From: Hyphomicrobiales bacterium
GTDB lineage: Bacteria > Pseudomonadota > Alphaproteobacteria > Rhizobiales > Rhizobiaceae
Reading direction: 5' to 3'
Assembly: GCA_900470195.1 (NCBI GenBank)
Contig: UEIJ01000024.1
Coordinates: forward strand, 124,001 to 188,000
Length of the DNA: 64,000 nucleotides
Numbering within the stretch: the stretch's first letter is position 1; every line of letters starts with the position of its first letter. The position numbers and the translations under genes were made by a program. Below, piece by piece: positions 16,283 to 24,504 of this stretch. The notes under the pieces are model-generated. The model was given only the letters and a program-made list of their open reading frames with translations, made no database searches and was not told the origin of the DNA.

Positions 16283-17563
16283 TCAGTTTCGCCTTGACAG
16301 TCGGGCTGCGCCCAGCGCGGCTGCGAAAGCAAGGGCGAGCATGACGAAGGTGAATTCGGCGACCGCGGACCATCCGTCGGCAATCCAGAAATAGCCGCCC
16401 GCCGCACCCGCGACGCTGGAGCCCAGATAATAGGCGAGCAGATATAGCGACGATGCGTGCCCCTTGGTCTGGAGCGCCAGCCTTCCAACGAGTGCACTGG
16501 CGACGGAATGGCTGACGAAGAAGCCTACAGTGACAAGGATGATACCGGCGACAATGACGGGTAGCGGCGCAAACAGGGTTAGAAGACAGCCCGCAGCCTG
16601 CACGGCAAGGCCGATGGGAAGAACGGTGAAATAGCCGAGCCTGTCGCCCATTTTGCCGGCAAGCCACGAAGCTGCAATGCCGAACAGGTAGACTGTGAAA
16701 ATAGCGCCGAGTGCCGTCTGGCTGAGGCTGTAAGGCGCCGCGACGAGGCGGAAACCGATATAGTTGTAAATGGTGACGAACGAGCCCATCACCAGAAAGC
16801 CGATGGCAAAAAGCAGTGGCAGGGCAGGATTGCGGATGTGGCCGATCCACGCGCCCAGGTGAAATCGTGCATTGAAACCAGCTTGCGGGACGAAGTTCTG
16901 CGATGGGGGCAGAAGGAGAAGGAAGCCGATGGATGCTGCAAGCCCCAGCAGGCCCATGCCCGCCAGCCCGACGCGCCATGAGAAATATTCCGCAAGCGTT
17001 CCGGCAATGACGCGTCCTGCCATGCCTCCGAATGCGTTCCCGGCAATATAGAGCCCCATCGATGCGCCCAGGCCGCGCGGGTCGATTTCTTCCGCCAGAT
17101 AGGTCATGGCGACCGCAGGGACGCCACCGAGCAACAAACCCTGCAAGCCGCGAATGACCAGCAGCATGTGCCAGTCCGGCACGCTTGCGCTGGCTATCGT
17201 GCAGAGCGCGGAGCCAAGAAGCGAGACGAACATCAGCGTCTTGCGTCCGAAGCGTTCGGATACGGCAGCGGCGCAGAAGATTGCAAAAGCGAGAAAACCC
17301 GTTGAAACGGATAGTGACAGCGAACTGGCCGCAGGCGTGATGTTAAAATCATGCGCGAAAAGCGGCATCAGCGGCTGCACGCAATAAAGCAGCGAAAAGG
17401 TCGCGAAGCCTGACAGGAACAGTGCGATGCTCGCATTGCGAAACGCCGGTGTACCCTTGGTGAGGTAGTGTTTTTGTTCGGGCGCCGCTGGAGCTGGAAC
17501 GAGCTTGAGCTGGCTTTCCTGTGTTCTGACGCTGTCGAGACTGCGTTCTGCGAGGCGGGACAT
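16283..17563 (-). CDS. MFS transporter, YnfM-like
   Basis: 426 residues, 12 hydrophobic helices after a ~45-residue soluble N terminus. It has the MFS motif A (SERFGRKTLMFVSLLG) between helices 2 and 3 and RGLQGLLLGGVPAVAMTYLAEE in helix 4-5, the pattern of the YnfM/AraJ-like drug-proton antiporters. It probably exports a small molecule from the cytoplasm. A LysR regulator is encoded divergently with a 101-bp gap that contains two overlapping inverted repeats, so the regulator very likely controls this transporter. Substrate unknown. Confidence 0.85.
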   Translation of the reverse strand: MSRLAERSLDSVRTQESQLKLVPAPAAPEQKHYLTKGTPAFRNASIALFLSGFATFSLLYCVQPLMPLFAHDFNITPAASSLSLSVSTGFLAFAIFCAAAVSERFGRKTLMFVSLLGSALCTIASASVPDWHMLLVIRGLQGLLLGGVPAVAMTYLAEEIDPRGLGASMGLYIAGNAFGGMAGRVIAGTLAEYFSWRVGLAGMGLLGLAASIGFLLLLPPSQNFVPQAGFNARFHLGAWIGHIRNPALPLLFAIGFLVMGSFVTIYNYIGFRLVAAPYSLSQTALGAIFTVYLFGIAASWLAGKMGDRLGYFTVLPIGLAVQAAGCLLTLFAPLPVIVAGIILVTVGFFVSHSVASALVGRLALQTKGHASSLYLLAYYLGSSVAGAAGGYFWIADGWSAVAEFTFVMLALAFAAALGAARLSRRN

Positions 17564-17591
17564 GACTTTGCCTTTTCAAATCCTCCCGCAT

Positions 17592-17619
17592 TTTGATCTA
17601 GTCAAATGGGCTTCATTTG
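17592..17619. promoter_or_regulatory. LysR operator candidate between MFS exporter and LysR gene
   Basis: Two overlapping inverted repeats: TTTGATCTAGTCAAA at 17592-17606 (arms TTTGA/TCAAA, fits the T-N11-A rule) and CAAATG-GGCTT-CATTTG at 17603-17619. They lie 29-56 bp from the exporter's start codon and about 46-73 bp from that of the LysR gene, the expected position for the regulator's site. Confidence 0.6.
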
Positions 17620-17664
17620 TCCAATATATGAAAGTAACGATTGCAATAGCTTTTGGGTATGGTG

Positions 17665-18555
17665 ATGGAGCTGCGTCATCTGCGTTATTTTCTGGCGGTT
17701 GCCGAAGAAGGCAATTTTACCCGGGCGGCTGCGAAGCTTGGGATTGGCCAGCCGCCGCTCAGCCAGCAGATACGCGATCTTGAAAACGAGATCGGCGTGG
17801 CGCTGTTTCATCGCGTGCCGCACGGTGCAGAACTGACGGCGGCAGGCACGGCTTTTCTAGATGAAGCGAAAGCTTCTCTTGCCGCCGCAGAGAAAGCAAG
17901 GCTTGCGGCGCAAGGGGCGGCCCGTGGGGAAACCGGCAGGCTTGCATTGGGTTTCACCGCGTCGTCCGCGTTCAATCCGGCTGTCAGCGGTACGATCCGC
18001 AAGTTTCGGGCCAGATGGCCCGATGTCCGGCTGACGTTGACGGAGATGAACAGCCATCTTCTGATGCAGAGCCTGATGCGGGGGGAAGTGGACGCAGCCT
18101 TTATCCGTCCCGGTCTGGAAAACCCCAAGGATGTGCGTATGAAGCGGCTGGCGGACGAGCCGATGATGATCGCCCTGCCAAGTCATCATCCGCTTGCGGT
18201 TCATCCGAAGCTGCCGATTTCAGCCTTGACAAACGAGGCATTCGTGCTTTTCCCGCGCATTGTCGGGCTTAGCCTTTACGATGATGTGGTCGAGGCCTGC
18301 CGGAACGCTGGTTTTGAGATGATCGTGGCGCAGGAAGCGCCGCAGATGCCGTCCGTCGTCAATCTGGTCGCGGCTGATCTCGGCGTTTCAATCGTCCCTG
18401 CTGCGATTGCGCAGATCAAGCTCGCTGGCGTCACTTACAGACCGATCGAAGGGGAGCCACTTGTGGCTCGGCTCGGCCTGGTGTCGATGAAGAACAACCG
18501 GTCGCCGCTGATCGACAACCTGACAAGTCTGCTGCCGGATCAGCGATCCACATAA
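17665..18555 (+). CDS. LysR-family transcriptional regulator
   Basis: 296 residues, full length. N-terminal winged helix MELRHLRYFLAVAEEGNFTRAAAKLGIGQPPLSQQIRDLENEIG, linker helix, and a periplasmic-binding-like effector domain from about residue 90. It resembles the BenM/CatR branch by the MELRHLRYF start. The frame could begin at TTG 17653 or ATG 17659; 17665 matches family starts. It is divergent from the YnfM-like exporter gene, whose expression it presumably activates with an unknown aromatic or organic acid ligand. Confidence 0.88.
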   Translation: MELRHLRYFLAVAEEGNFTRAAAKLGIGQPPLSQQIRDLENEIGVALFHRVPHGAELTAAGTAFLDEAKASLAAAEKARLAAQGAARGETGRLALGFTASSAFNPAVSGTIRKFRARWPDVRLTLTEMNSHLLMQSLMRGEVDAAFIRPGLENPKDVRMKRLADEPMMIALPSHHPLAVHPKLPISALTNEAFVLFPRIVGLSLYDDVVEACRNAGFEMIVAQEAPQMPSVVNLVAADLGVSIVPAAIAQIKLAGVTYRPIEGEPLVARLGLVSMKNNRSPLIDNLTSLLPDQRST

Positions 18556-18739
18556 CGCGAAAGTGGCTTGAAGCGGTCTCGGCGTTGACCGTCACATTCG
18601 GGCATGTATGATTGCTCAAGCGGCGACATGCCTGGGAGGGGACGCTGCCTTTCCATCCATAGGATTACCGTAGGCGAGGGCCGGTGGCCGCAAGCCGAAC
18701 GGTCGAATTTTGCCCTATCCCGTCCGAATGGAGATTTTC

Positions 18740-19537
18740 GTGAAACGACTTCTGATTACCGGTGCTGCGGGTGGACTGGGACGCGTGATGCGCGAAAAGC
18801 TGGTGGGGCAAGCGGAACTGCTGCGCCTTTCCGATGTTGTCGATATGGGAGAAGCCAGCCCCAATGAAGAGCTTGTTCAGTGCGACCTTGGCGATCTGAA
18901 CGCGGTCATGCGCCTCGTTGAAGGCTGCGACGGCATCCTGCATCTTGGCGGCATTTCCACCGAGGCGTCTTTCAGCAAGATACTCAACGCGAATATCGTC
19001 GGGATGTATAATCTCTACGAAGCGGCTCGGGCGCATGGCCATCCGCGCATCATTTTCGCCAGCTCCAACCACACGATCGGTTTCTACCGGCAGGACGAAT
19101 ATATCGACGCAAAGGCACCCACGCGCCCGGATGGCCTCTACGGCGTTTCAAAGTGTTTCGGCGAGTCCCTTGCCAGCATGTATCACGACAAGTTCGGGCA
19201 GGAGACGGCAATCGTGCGCATCGGTTCCTGTTTTGAGGAGCCGCGCAATCATCGCATGCTCTCCACCTGGATGTCCTATGACGATTTTGCCAGCCTGATC
19301 GAGTGCGTTTTCCGGGCACCGATGCTGGGATGCCCGGTCATATGGGGCGTTTCCAACAACGATTCGATGTGGTGGGATAACAGCCATGCCCGTTTTCTCG
19401 GCTGGCATCCGAAGGACAACGCCGAACGCTTCCGCGCCGAACTGGAAAAGACGACACCGCGGCCTGCGCCGGATTCGGCGCTCGCGGTCTATCAGGGCGG
19501 TGCATTTGTTGATGAGCCTGTCCATCAGGACGACTGA
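18740..19537 (+). CDS. udh: Uronate dehydrogenase (galacturonate/glucuronate to aldarate)
   Basis: 265 residues from a GTG start, the length I recall for Agrobacterium Udh, and very similar to it by eye along the whole chain. The NAD motif is TGAAGGLG at residues 7-14, SSNHTIGFY holds the substrate-binding region, and YGVSK gives catalytic Tyr134/Lys138. It oxidises D-galacturonate or D-glucuronate to the aldarolactone with NAD. The frame reaches to 18710, but the GTG at 18740 follows GGAG and aligns with the MKRLLVTG start of the homologue. It precedes a sugar ABC operon on the same strand by 180 bp; whether that transporter carries uronates is not shown. Confidence 0.88.
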   Translation: MKRLLITGAAGGLGRVMREKLVGQAELLRLSDVVDMGEASPNEELVQCDLGDLNAVMRLVEGCDGILHLGGISTEASFSKILNANIVGMYNLYEAARAHGHPRIIFASSNHTIGFYRQDEYIDAKAPTRPDGLYGVSKCFGESLASMYHDKFGQETAIVRIGSCFEEPRNHRMLSTWMSYDDFASLIECVFRAPMLGCPVIWGVSNNDSMWWDNSHARFLGWHPKDNAERFRAELEKTTPRPAPDSALAVYQGGAFVDEPVHQDD

Positions 19538-19581
19538 CGGAGTTTTGTGCGAGGCACGATGATGAGATAGAGCACATATTT

Positions 19582-19597
19582 TGCTTTACGTACCTCA
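19582..19597. promoter_or_regulatory. LacI-type operator shared with the xylose locus
   Basis: TGCTTTACGTACCTCA. It differs at a single base from the reverse complement of the 16-bp site at 29658-29673 in the xylR/xylF gap. The core TACGTA is palindromic and the outer TGA/TCA arms are half-kept. It lies 120 bp before the ABC ATPase gene, consistent with an operator near that operon's promoter. Confidence 0.65.
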
Positions 19598-19717
19598 AAA
19601 CGAAGGCTAATCTTTTTATCGTGATGCTTTGGGAGGAGTTCACGTGCAGCCAGAAGTTTCAGACAAAAGCATATTTGAGAAGCGTCAGTTGCGGCGTGCC
19701 GCCGTGGACGGCTGCCA

Positions 19718-21241
19718 ATGAGCGCACCGGAAGAGGATGGCAGGCCTGCGCTGCTGGAGGCCGTGTCGCTTTCCAAATCATTCGGCCCTGTTCAGGTTCT
19801 GAAAAATATTGATCTGCGCATTTTCGGCGGCGAAGTTCATGCGATCATCGGTGAGAACGGCGCGGGCAAATCGACCCTGATGAAGCTGCTGGCGGGCAAT
19901 GAACGCCCGACGGGCGGAGAAATCCGCATGGATGGCAAGCCGGTGTCCTTCTCGGGGCCGGTTGAGGCCGAAGCGCACGGCATCGTGCTGGTCCATCAGG
20001 AAATTCTGCTTGCACCTGATCTGACCGTCGCGCAGAACATCTATCTCGGTCGCGAGCTTCATCGTGGGCTGGTTGTCGATGACAAATCTATGCGCGAAGG
20101 CGCGCGCAAGGCAATCCGTGATCTTGGTGCCGATATCGATCCCGATGCGGTTGTCGGTTCACTGTCGATTGCGCAGCGCCAACTGGTGCAGATTGCCCGT
20201 GTTCTGCTGGTGCCGCATCGCGTGGTGATTTTCGACGAACCGACCGCTTCTCTAACGCCTTTCGAGACGGAAGCGCTGCTGAAAGTCATTCGCGATATTC
20301 GCGCGAAGGGCGTCGCTGTCCTTTACATCTCTCACCGCCTTCCGGAAGTGAAGGAAATATCCGATCGTGTGACCGTGCTTCGCGATGGCAAGCTTGTTTC
20401 TGCGCATCTGGCCTCGGAATTGCAGCCGTCTGATATGGCGCGCCTGATGGTCGGACGCGACGTCGCAAAGCTCTATCCCGACCGCGCAAGCCAGCATGAC
20501 AACGCTGCCATTCTGGAAATCGAGCATTTCAGTGTTCCCGGATATGTTCAGGATGCGAGCTTTCACCTCAATCGGGGCGAAATACTCGGCATTGCCGGTC
20601 TGGTCGGTGCGGGACGCACGGAACTGATGGAAGGTATCGTCGGTCTGCGACCGGGCAAGGGCGACGCGCGCCATAATGGCAAGCCGGTACATTTCCGCAA
20701 TGCGCATGAAAGCCAGAAGGCTGGAATTGTTTATCTCAGCGAAGACCGGAAGGGCAAGGGGCTGCTGCTGACCAAAGACCTCGGCGTCAATCTCACTCTT
20801 GCTTCATTGAAGAAATTCGTGAGCGGGCTGCAGATAGACCGCAACAGGGAACGCACCGCGCTGGATGATGCAATCCGCGAGTTCGATATTCGTACTGGCC
20901 GCAAGGACATTCTGGCTGGTCAGCTCTCGGGCGGAAACCAGCAGAAGCTGCTGCTCGCCAAGATGATGATGCTCGATCCATCCATCGTCATCATCGATGA
21001 ACCGACGCGCGGCATCGATGTCGGCACGAAGGAGCAGATTTATCAGTTCATCGCTAATCTGGCCGATGAGGGGAAATCGATCATCGTTGTTTCGTCGGAA
21101 ATGCCGGAGCTTATCGGCATCTGCGACCGCATTGTCGTGATGCGGGAAGGGCGGATTGCCGGTGAGGTAACAGGCGAGCGCATGACGGAACATGACATCG
21201 TCGTGCTTGCAACCGGCGTTGAAGCCGAAAACGCCGCATAA
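19718..21241 (+). CDS. Sugar ABC transporter ATP-binding protein (RbsA/XylG type, two NBDs)
   Basis: 507 residues with two nucleotide-binding halves. The first has Walker [10 protein letters not shown] (residues ~47-55), signature LSIAQRQLVQIARVL and Walker B VVIFDEPT. The second has the degenerate [10 protein letters not shown] in place of Walker A and the signature LSGGNQQK with IVIIDEPTRG. This is the CUT2 (monosaccharide) class. It energises uptake together with the permease 21 bp downstream and the binding protein that follows. The operator-like site upstream is shared with the xylose locus. Sugar specificity unknown. Confidence 0.9.
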   Translation: MSAPEEDGRPALLEAVSLSKSFGPVQVLKNIDLRIFGGEVHAIIGENGAGKSTLMKLLAGNERPTGGEIRMDGKPVSFSGPVEAEAHGIVLVHQEILLAPDLTVAQNIYLGRELHRGLVVDDKSMREGARKAIRDLGADIDPDAVVGSLSIAQRQLVQIARVLLVPHRVVIFDEPTASLTPFETEALLKVIRDIRAKGVAVLYISHRLPEVKEISDRVTVLRDGKLVSAHLASELQPSDMARLMVGRDVAKLYPDRASQHDNAAILEIEHFSVPGYVQDASFHLNRGEILGIAGLVGAGRTELMEGIVGLRPGKGDARHNGKPVHFRNAHESQKAGIVYLSEDRKGKGLLLTKDLGVNLTLASLKKFVSGLQIDRNRERTALDDAIREFDIRTGRKDILAGQLSGGNQQKLLLAKMMMLDPSIVIIDEPTRGIDVGTKEQIYQFIANLADEGKSIIVVSSEMPELIGICDRIVVMREGRIAGEVTGERMTEHDIVVLATGVEAENAA

Positions 21242-21262
21242 AAACAATAAAGTGGGAAGTAG

Positions 21263-22264
21263 ATGACACAGGTTGCGACTGACAAAAGCAGGGTGCCGAG
21301 GACATCCAAGGATTGGGACTTGCGGGCAATTGCCCCGTTCATTGCGCTCGCCTTGCTGCTTGTTCTGGGCACGATTGCCAACCCGAACTTCATCGGGATC
21401 GATAATCTTCTCAATGTCGCAACGCGCAGTGCTTTCATCGCCATTATCGCGCTTGGTGCCACTTATGTGATTTCGTCCGGCGGGCTCGACCTGTCGGTGG
21501 GCGCAATGGTAGCATTCGTCGCCAGCATCATGATCCTCTTCATGAATAGCGGCGTGATTGCCGATCCGGTGATGATGCTGATTGCCGCCGTCATGCTTGC
21601 GCTGATTGTCGGTGCGGCCTGTGGCCTTTTGAACGGGTTGATTACGACGGTTGGCGGCATTGAGCCTTTTATTGCCACGCTTGGCACGATGGGTATTTAT
21701 CGTGGTCTCACCACATGGCTGTCGCAGGGCGGCGCGATCACCTTGCGCAACCCGGACATTCAGGCGCTTTACCGCCCGGCCTATTTCGGCTCCGTACTGG
21801 GGGTGCCAGTGCCGGTGATCGTGATTTTCGTGACGGCAGCGCTTGCAGCATTCGTGCTCTACCGGACACGCTATGGCCGCCATGTCATCGCAGTCGGATC
21901 GAATGAGGATGTGGCGCGCTATTCCGGCATCTCGGTCAAGAAGGTACGCACCATTGCCTTCATCATTCAGGGCCTTTGCGTCGCCGTTGCCGTGCTTCTT
22001 TACGTGCCGCGTCTGGGCTCCACTTCAGCTACGACCGGCCTGATGTGGGAACTGCAAGCGATCACCGCCGTCGTTGTCGGCGGCACGGCGCTGCGCGGTG
22101 GCGTGGGGCGTATCTGGGGCACGATCTGCGGAGCATTCATTCTGGAGATCATCGGCAATATCATGCTGCTGTCAAACTTCGTCAGCGAATATCTGCTGGG
22201 GGCCATTCAGGGCGCGATCATCATCATCGCCATGCTGGTGCAGCGTTCGCTGTCGCGGCGATGA
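21263..22264 (+). CDS. Sugar ABC transporter permease (RbsC/CUT2 type)
   Basis: 333 residues, about 9-10 transmembrane helices, with the CUT2 permease features GGLDLSVGAMVAF near the second/third helix, an AACGLLNGLITTVGGIEPFIATLGTM stretch and the EAA-like loop GSNEDVARYSGISV. It forms the membrane channel with the preceding ATPase. The start follows GGGAAGTAG. It is separated from the binding-protein gene by 80 bp holding that gene's strong ribosome site. Together the three genes make one complete importer. Confidence 0.9.
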   Translation: MTQVATDKSRVPRTSKDWDLRAIAPFIALALLLVLGTIANPNFIGIDNLLNVATRSAFIAIIALGATYVISSGGLDLSVGAMVAFVASIMILFMNSGVIADPVMMLIAAVMLALIVGAACGLLNGLITTVGGIEPFIATLGTMGIYRGLTTWLSQGGAITLRNPDIQALYRPAYFGSVLGVPVPVIVIFVTAALAAFVLYRTRYGRHVIAVGSNEDVARYSGISVKKVRTIAFIIQGLCVAVAVLLYVPRLGSTSATTGLMWELQAITAVVVGGTALRGGVGRIWGTICGAFILEIIGNIMLLSNFVSEYLLGAIQGAIIIIAMLVQRSLSRR

Positions 22265-22344
22265 AATTACGGTTTTTGGCGGGATTGGTGGGGCGATTCC
22301 AGCCAGAGAGGAATGAGAGCCCCGCGTTTACTGGGAGGAAGACT

Positions 22345-23307
22345 ATGCGAGGGAATTTGATGAAGCTTGCTTTCGCCGCCTTGACGGCGGGCGCGCTGGC
22401 CTTTGGCGGCGCGGCAAGCGCACAGGACAAGAAGGTGACGATCGGCGTGTCGATCCCGGCTGCCGATCATGGCTGGACGGCGGGTGTCGTCTATCACGCC
22501 GAACGCGTGGCGAAGTTGCTGATGGATGAACATCCGGGCCTCAACGTCATCGTGAAGACATCGCCCGATGCCGCATCGCAGGCCAATGCCTTGCAGGATC
22601 TGGCCGTACAGGGCCTCGACGGGCTGGTCGTCCTGCCGACCGATCCCGATCCGCTCGTCAACGCCATCAAGGAGATCAAGGACAAGGGAACCTTTGTCGC
22701 TCTGGTTGACCGCGCGCCGAGCAGCAACGACAACACCATCCGCGACCTCTATGTGGCCGGCAACAATCCGGCGCTCGGACAGGTGGCTGGCGAATATATC
22801 AAGAAGACCACGTCCGACGCACAGGTCGTCGTCATTCGCGGCCTGCCGATCCCGATTGATCAGCAGCGCCAGGATGGTTTCGACAAGGGTATCGAAGGCT
22901 CCAACGTGAAGGTTCTGGACCGGCAGTATGGCAACTGGAACCGCGACGATGCCTTCCGCGTCATGCAGGATTTCCTGACCAAATATCCGAAGATCGATGT
23001 GGTCTGGTGTCAGGATGACGACATGGCTGTCGGCGTTCTCGAAGCCATCAAGCAGGCGAACCGCTCCGACATTCAGTATGTCGTGGGTGGTGCAGGCTCC
23101 AAGGACATGATCAAGAAGGTCATGGATGGCGACAAGCTTGTGCCGGTCGACGTTCTCTATCCGCCAGCGATGGTGTCCACGGCAATGCAGCTTGCCGCCG
23201 GTCATTTCTATGACCAGATTCCGGTGAGCGGCAATTACATTCTCGATGCGACGCTCGTCACGAAGGATAACGCCAAGGACTTCTATTTCCCGGATTCGCC
23301 GTTCTAA
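22345..23307 (+). CDS. Sugar ABC transporter periplasmic substrate-binding protein
   Basis: 320 residues. Signal peptide to about residue 26 (AFGGAASA/QD), then a type I periplasmic-binding fold: VTIGVSIPAADHGWTAGVVYHAERVAK, a QANALQDLAVQGLDGLVVLPTDPD hinge strand, and DVVWCQDDDMAVGVLEAIKQ. The frame is open far upstream (21976), but GGGAGGAA directly before the ATG at 22345 and the signal peptide set the start. Resembles the RbsB/pentose-hexose binding group; the aromatic and acidic pocket residues do not reveal the ligand. A strong terminator hairpin follows the stop. Confidence 0.9.
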   Translation: MRGNLMKLAFAALTAGALAFGGAASAQDKKVTIGVSIPAADHGWTAGVVYHAERVAKLLMDEHPGLNVIVKTSPDAASQANALQDLAVQGLDGLVVLPTDPDPLVNAIKEIKDKGTFVALVDRAPSSNDNTIRDLYVAGNNPALGQVAGEYIKKTTSDAQVVVIRGLPIPIDQQRQDGFDKGIEGSNVKVLDRQYGNWNRDDAFRVMQDFLTKYPKIDVVWCQDDDMAVGVLEAIKQANRSDIQYVVGGAGSKDMIKKVMDGDKLVPVDVLYPPAMVSTAMQLAAGHFYDQIPVSGNYILDATLVTKDNAKDFYFPDSPF

Positions 23308-23319
23308 GGTGATCAAATA

Positions 23320-23358
23320 CCGTGCGCCTGCGGGAGCGGGCGCACGGCTTTTCTTTTT
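23320..23358 (+). terminator. Rho-independent terminator/attenuator after the binding-protein gene
   Basis: Stem CCGTGCGC / GCGCACGG (23320-23327 with 23340-23347) followed by CTTTTCTTTTT. It stands between the binding-protein gene and the isomerase gene of the same direction, so it probably limits read-through and keeps the binding protein the most abundant product. Confidence 0.8.
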
Positions 23359-23444
23359 CAATCCCGATATGCAGCGCGAAGCGCGCTCTCAAATTGCTCG
23401 ATGCCGGTCGATGGCGGGGTCCGAGCATATTCAGGAGAAATTTG

Positions 23445-24497
23445 ATGAAGACGATCAAGGGGCCAGGCATTTTTCTCGGGCAGTTCGCAGGCGACGAAGC
23501 GCCGTTCAACACGTGGGATGGCATCACCAAATGGGCCGCCGAAAAAGGCTATGCCGGGGTGCAGGTTCCTACATGGGCGAGCCAGCTGATCGATCTGAAA
23601 AAGGCTGCTGAATCGAAGGATTATTGCGACGAGTTTGCCGGTGTGGCGCGCCAGAACGGCGTTGAAGTCACGGAGCTTTCGACGCACTTGCAGGGGCAAC
23701 TCGTTGCCGTCCATCCCGCCTATGACGAAGCTTTCGACGGTTTCGCGGTGCCGGAAGTGCGGGGAAACCCCAAGGCGCGCCAGCAATGGGCGGTCGAACA
23801 GGTGAAGATGGCGATCCGCGCATCGCGCAATCTCGGCATCGGTGCTCACGCGACCTTCTCGGGCGCACTTGCCTGGCCGTTCGTCTATCCGTGGCCGCAG
23901 CGGCCCGCCGGTCTGGTGGAAACGGCATTTGAAGAACTGGCGAGACGCTGGAAGCCGATCCTTGATCATGCCGACGAACACGGCGTCGATATTTGCTATG
24001 AAATCCATCCGGGCGAAGACCTGCACGATGGCGTGACCTTCGAGATGTTTCTGGAGCAGGTCAAAAATCATCCGCGGGCCAACATGCTTTACGACCCGTC
24101 GCATTATGTCCTGCAATGCCTCGATTATCTCGACAATATCGACATCTACAAGGACCGCATCAAGATGTTCCACGTCAAGGATGCGGAGTTCAATCCGACC
24201 GGACGACAGGGGGTCTATGGCGGCTATCAGGGCTGGGTGAACCGCGCGGGCCGCTTCCGTTCGCTGGGCGACGGTCAGGTTGATTTCGGCGCGGTGTTTT
24301 CCAAAATGGCCGCGAACGACTTTGACGGCTGGGCCGTGGTCGAATGGGAATGCGCGCTGAAGCATCCCGAAGATGGAGCGCGCGAAGGCGCGGAGTTCGT
24401 CAAGGCGCACATCATCCGCGTCACCGACAAGGCATTTGACGATTTCGCATCCGGCGGCACCGATGACGCCGCCAACCGACGTATGCTTGGATTATGA
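23445..24497 (+). CDS. Sugar phosphate isomerase/epimerase family (TIM barrel, AP-endonuclease 2 fold)
   Basis: 350 residues of the xylose-isomerase-like TIM-barrel family (PF01261): EKGYAGVQVPTW, a metal-ligand strand VDICYEIHPGEDLHDG (Glu), MLYDPSHYV (Asp/His), RIKMFHVKDAEF (His/Asp) and WAVVEWECALK (Glu). Members epimerise or isomerise free sugars or keto-sugars. The frame is open to 23322, but the ATG at 23445 follows AGGAGAAA. It is followed at 7 bp by a Gfo/Idh/MocA dehydrogenase; such pairs commonly act together on keto-derivatives of sugars. The natural substrate is unknown. Confidence 0.85.
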   Translation: MKTIKGPGIFLGQFAGDEAPFNTWDGITKWAAEKGYAGVQVPTWASQLIDLKKAAESKDYCDEFAGVARQNGVEVTELSTHLQGQLVAVHPAYDEAFDGFAVPEVRGNPKARQQWAVEQVKMAIRASRNLGIGAHATFSGALAWPFVYPWPQRPAGLVETAFEELARRWKPILDHADEHGVDICYEIHPGEDLHDGVTFEMFLEQVKNHPRANMLYDPSHYVLQCLDYLDNIDIYKDRIKMFHVKDAEFNPTGRQGVYGGYQGWVNRAGRFRSLGDGQVDFGAVFSKMAANDFDGWAVVEWECALKHPEDGAREGAEFVKAHIIRVTDKAFDDFASGGTDDAANRRMLGL

Positions 24498-24504
24498 GGA
24501 CGCA

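Noticed and set aside
20804-21883. A 359-codon leftward open frame across the ABC ATPase/permease junction
   Set aside because: It lies opposite two certain transporter genes and has the His/Arg/Asp-rich composition of a shadow frame.
22345-23307. A frameshift or fusion in the binding-protein gene, suggested by an open frame reaching back to 21976
   Set aside because: The upstream part overlaps the permease in another frame. The signal peptide and GGGAGGAA site show that the gene starts at 22345.
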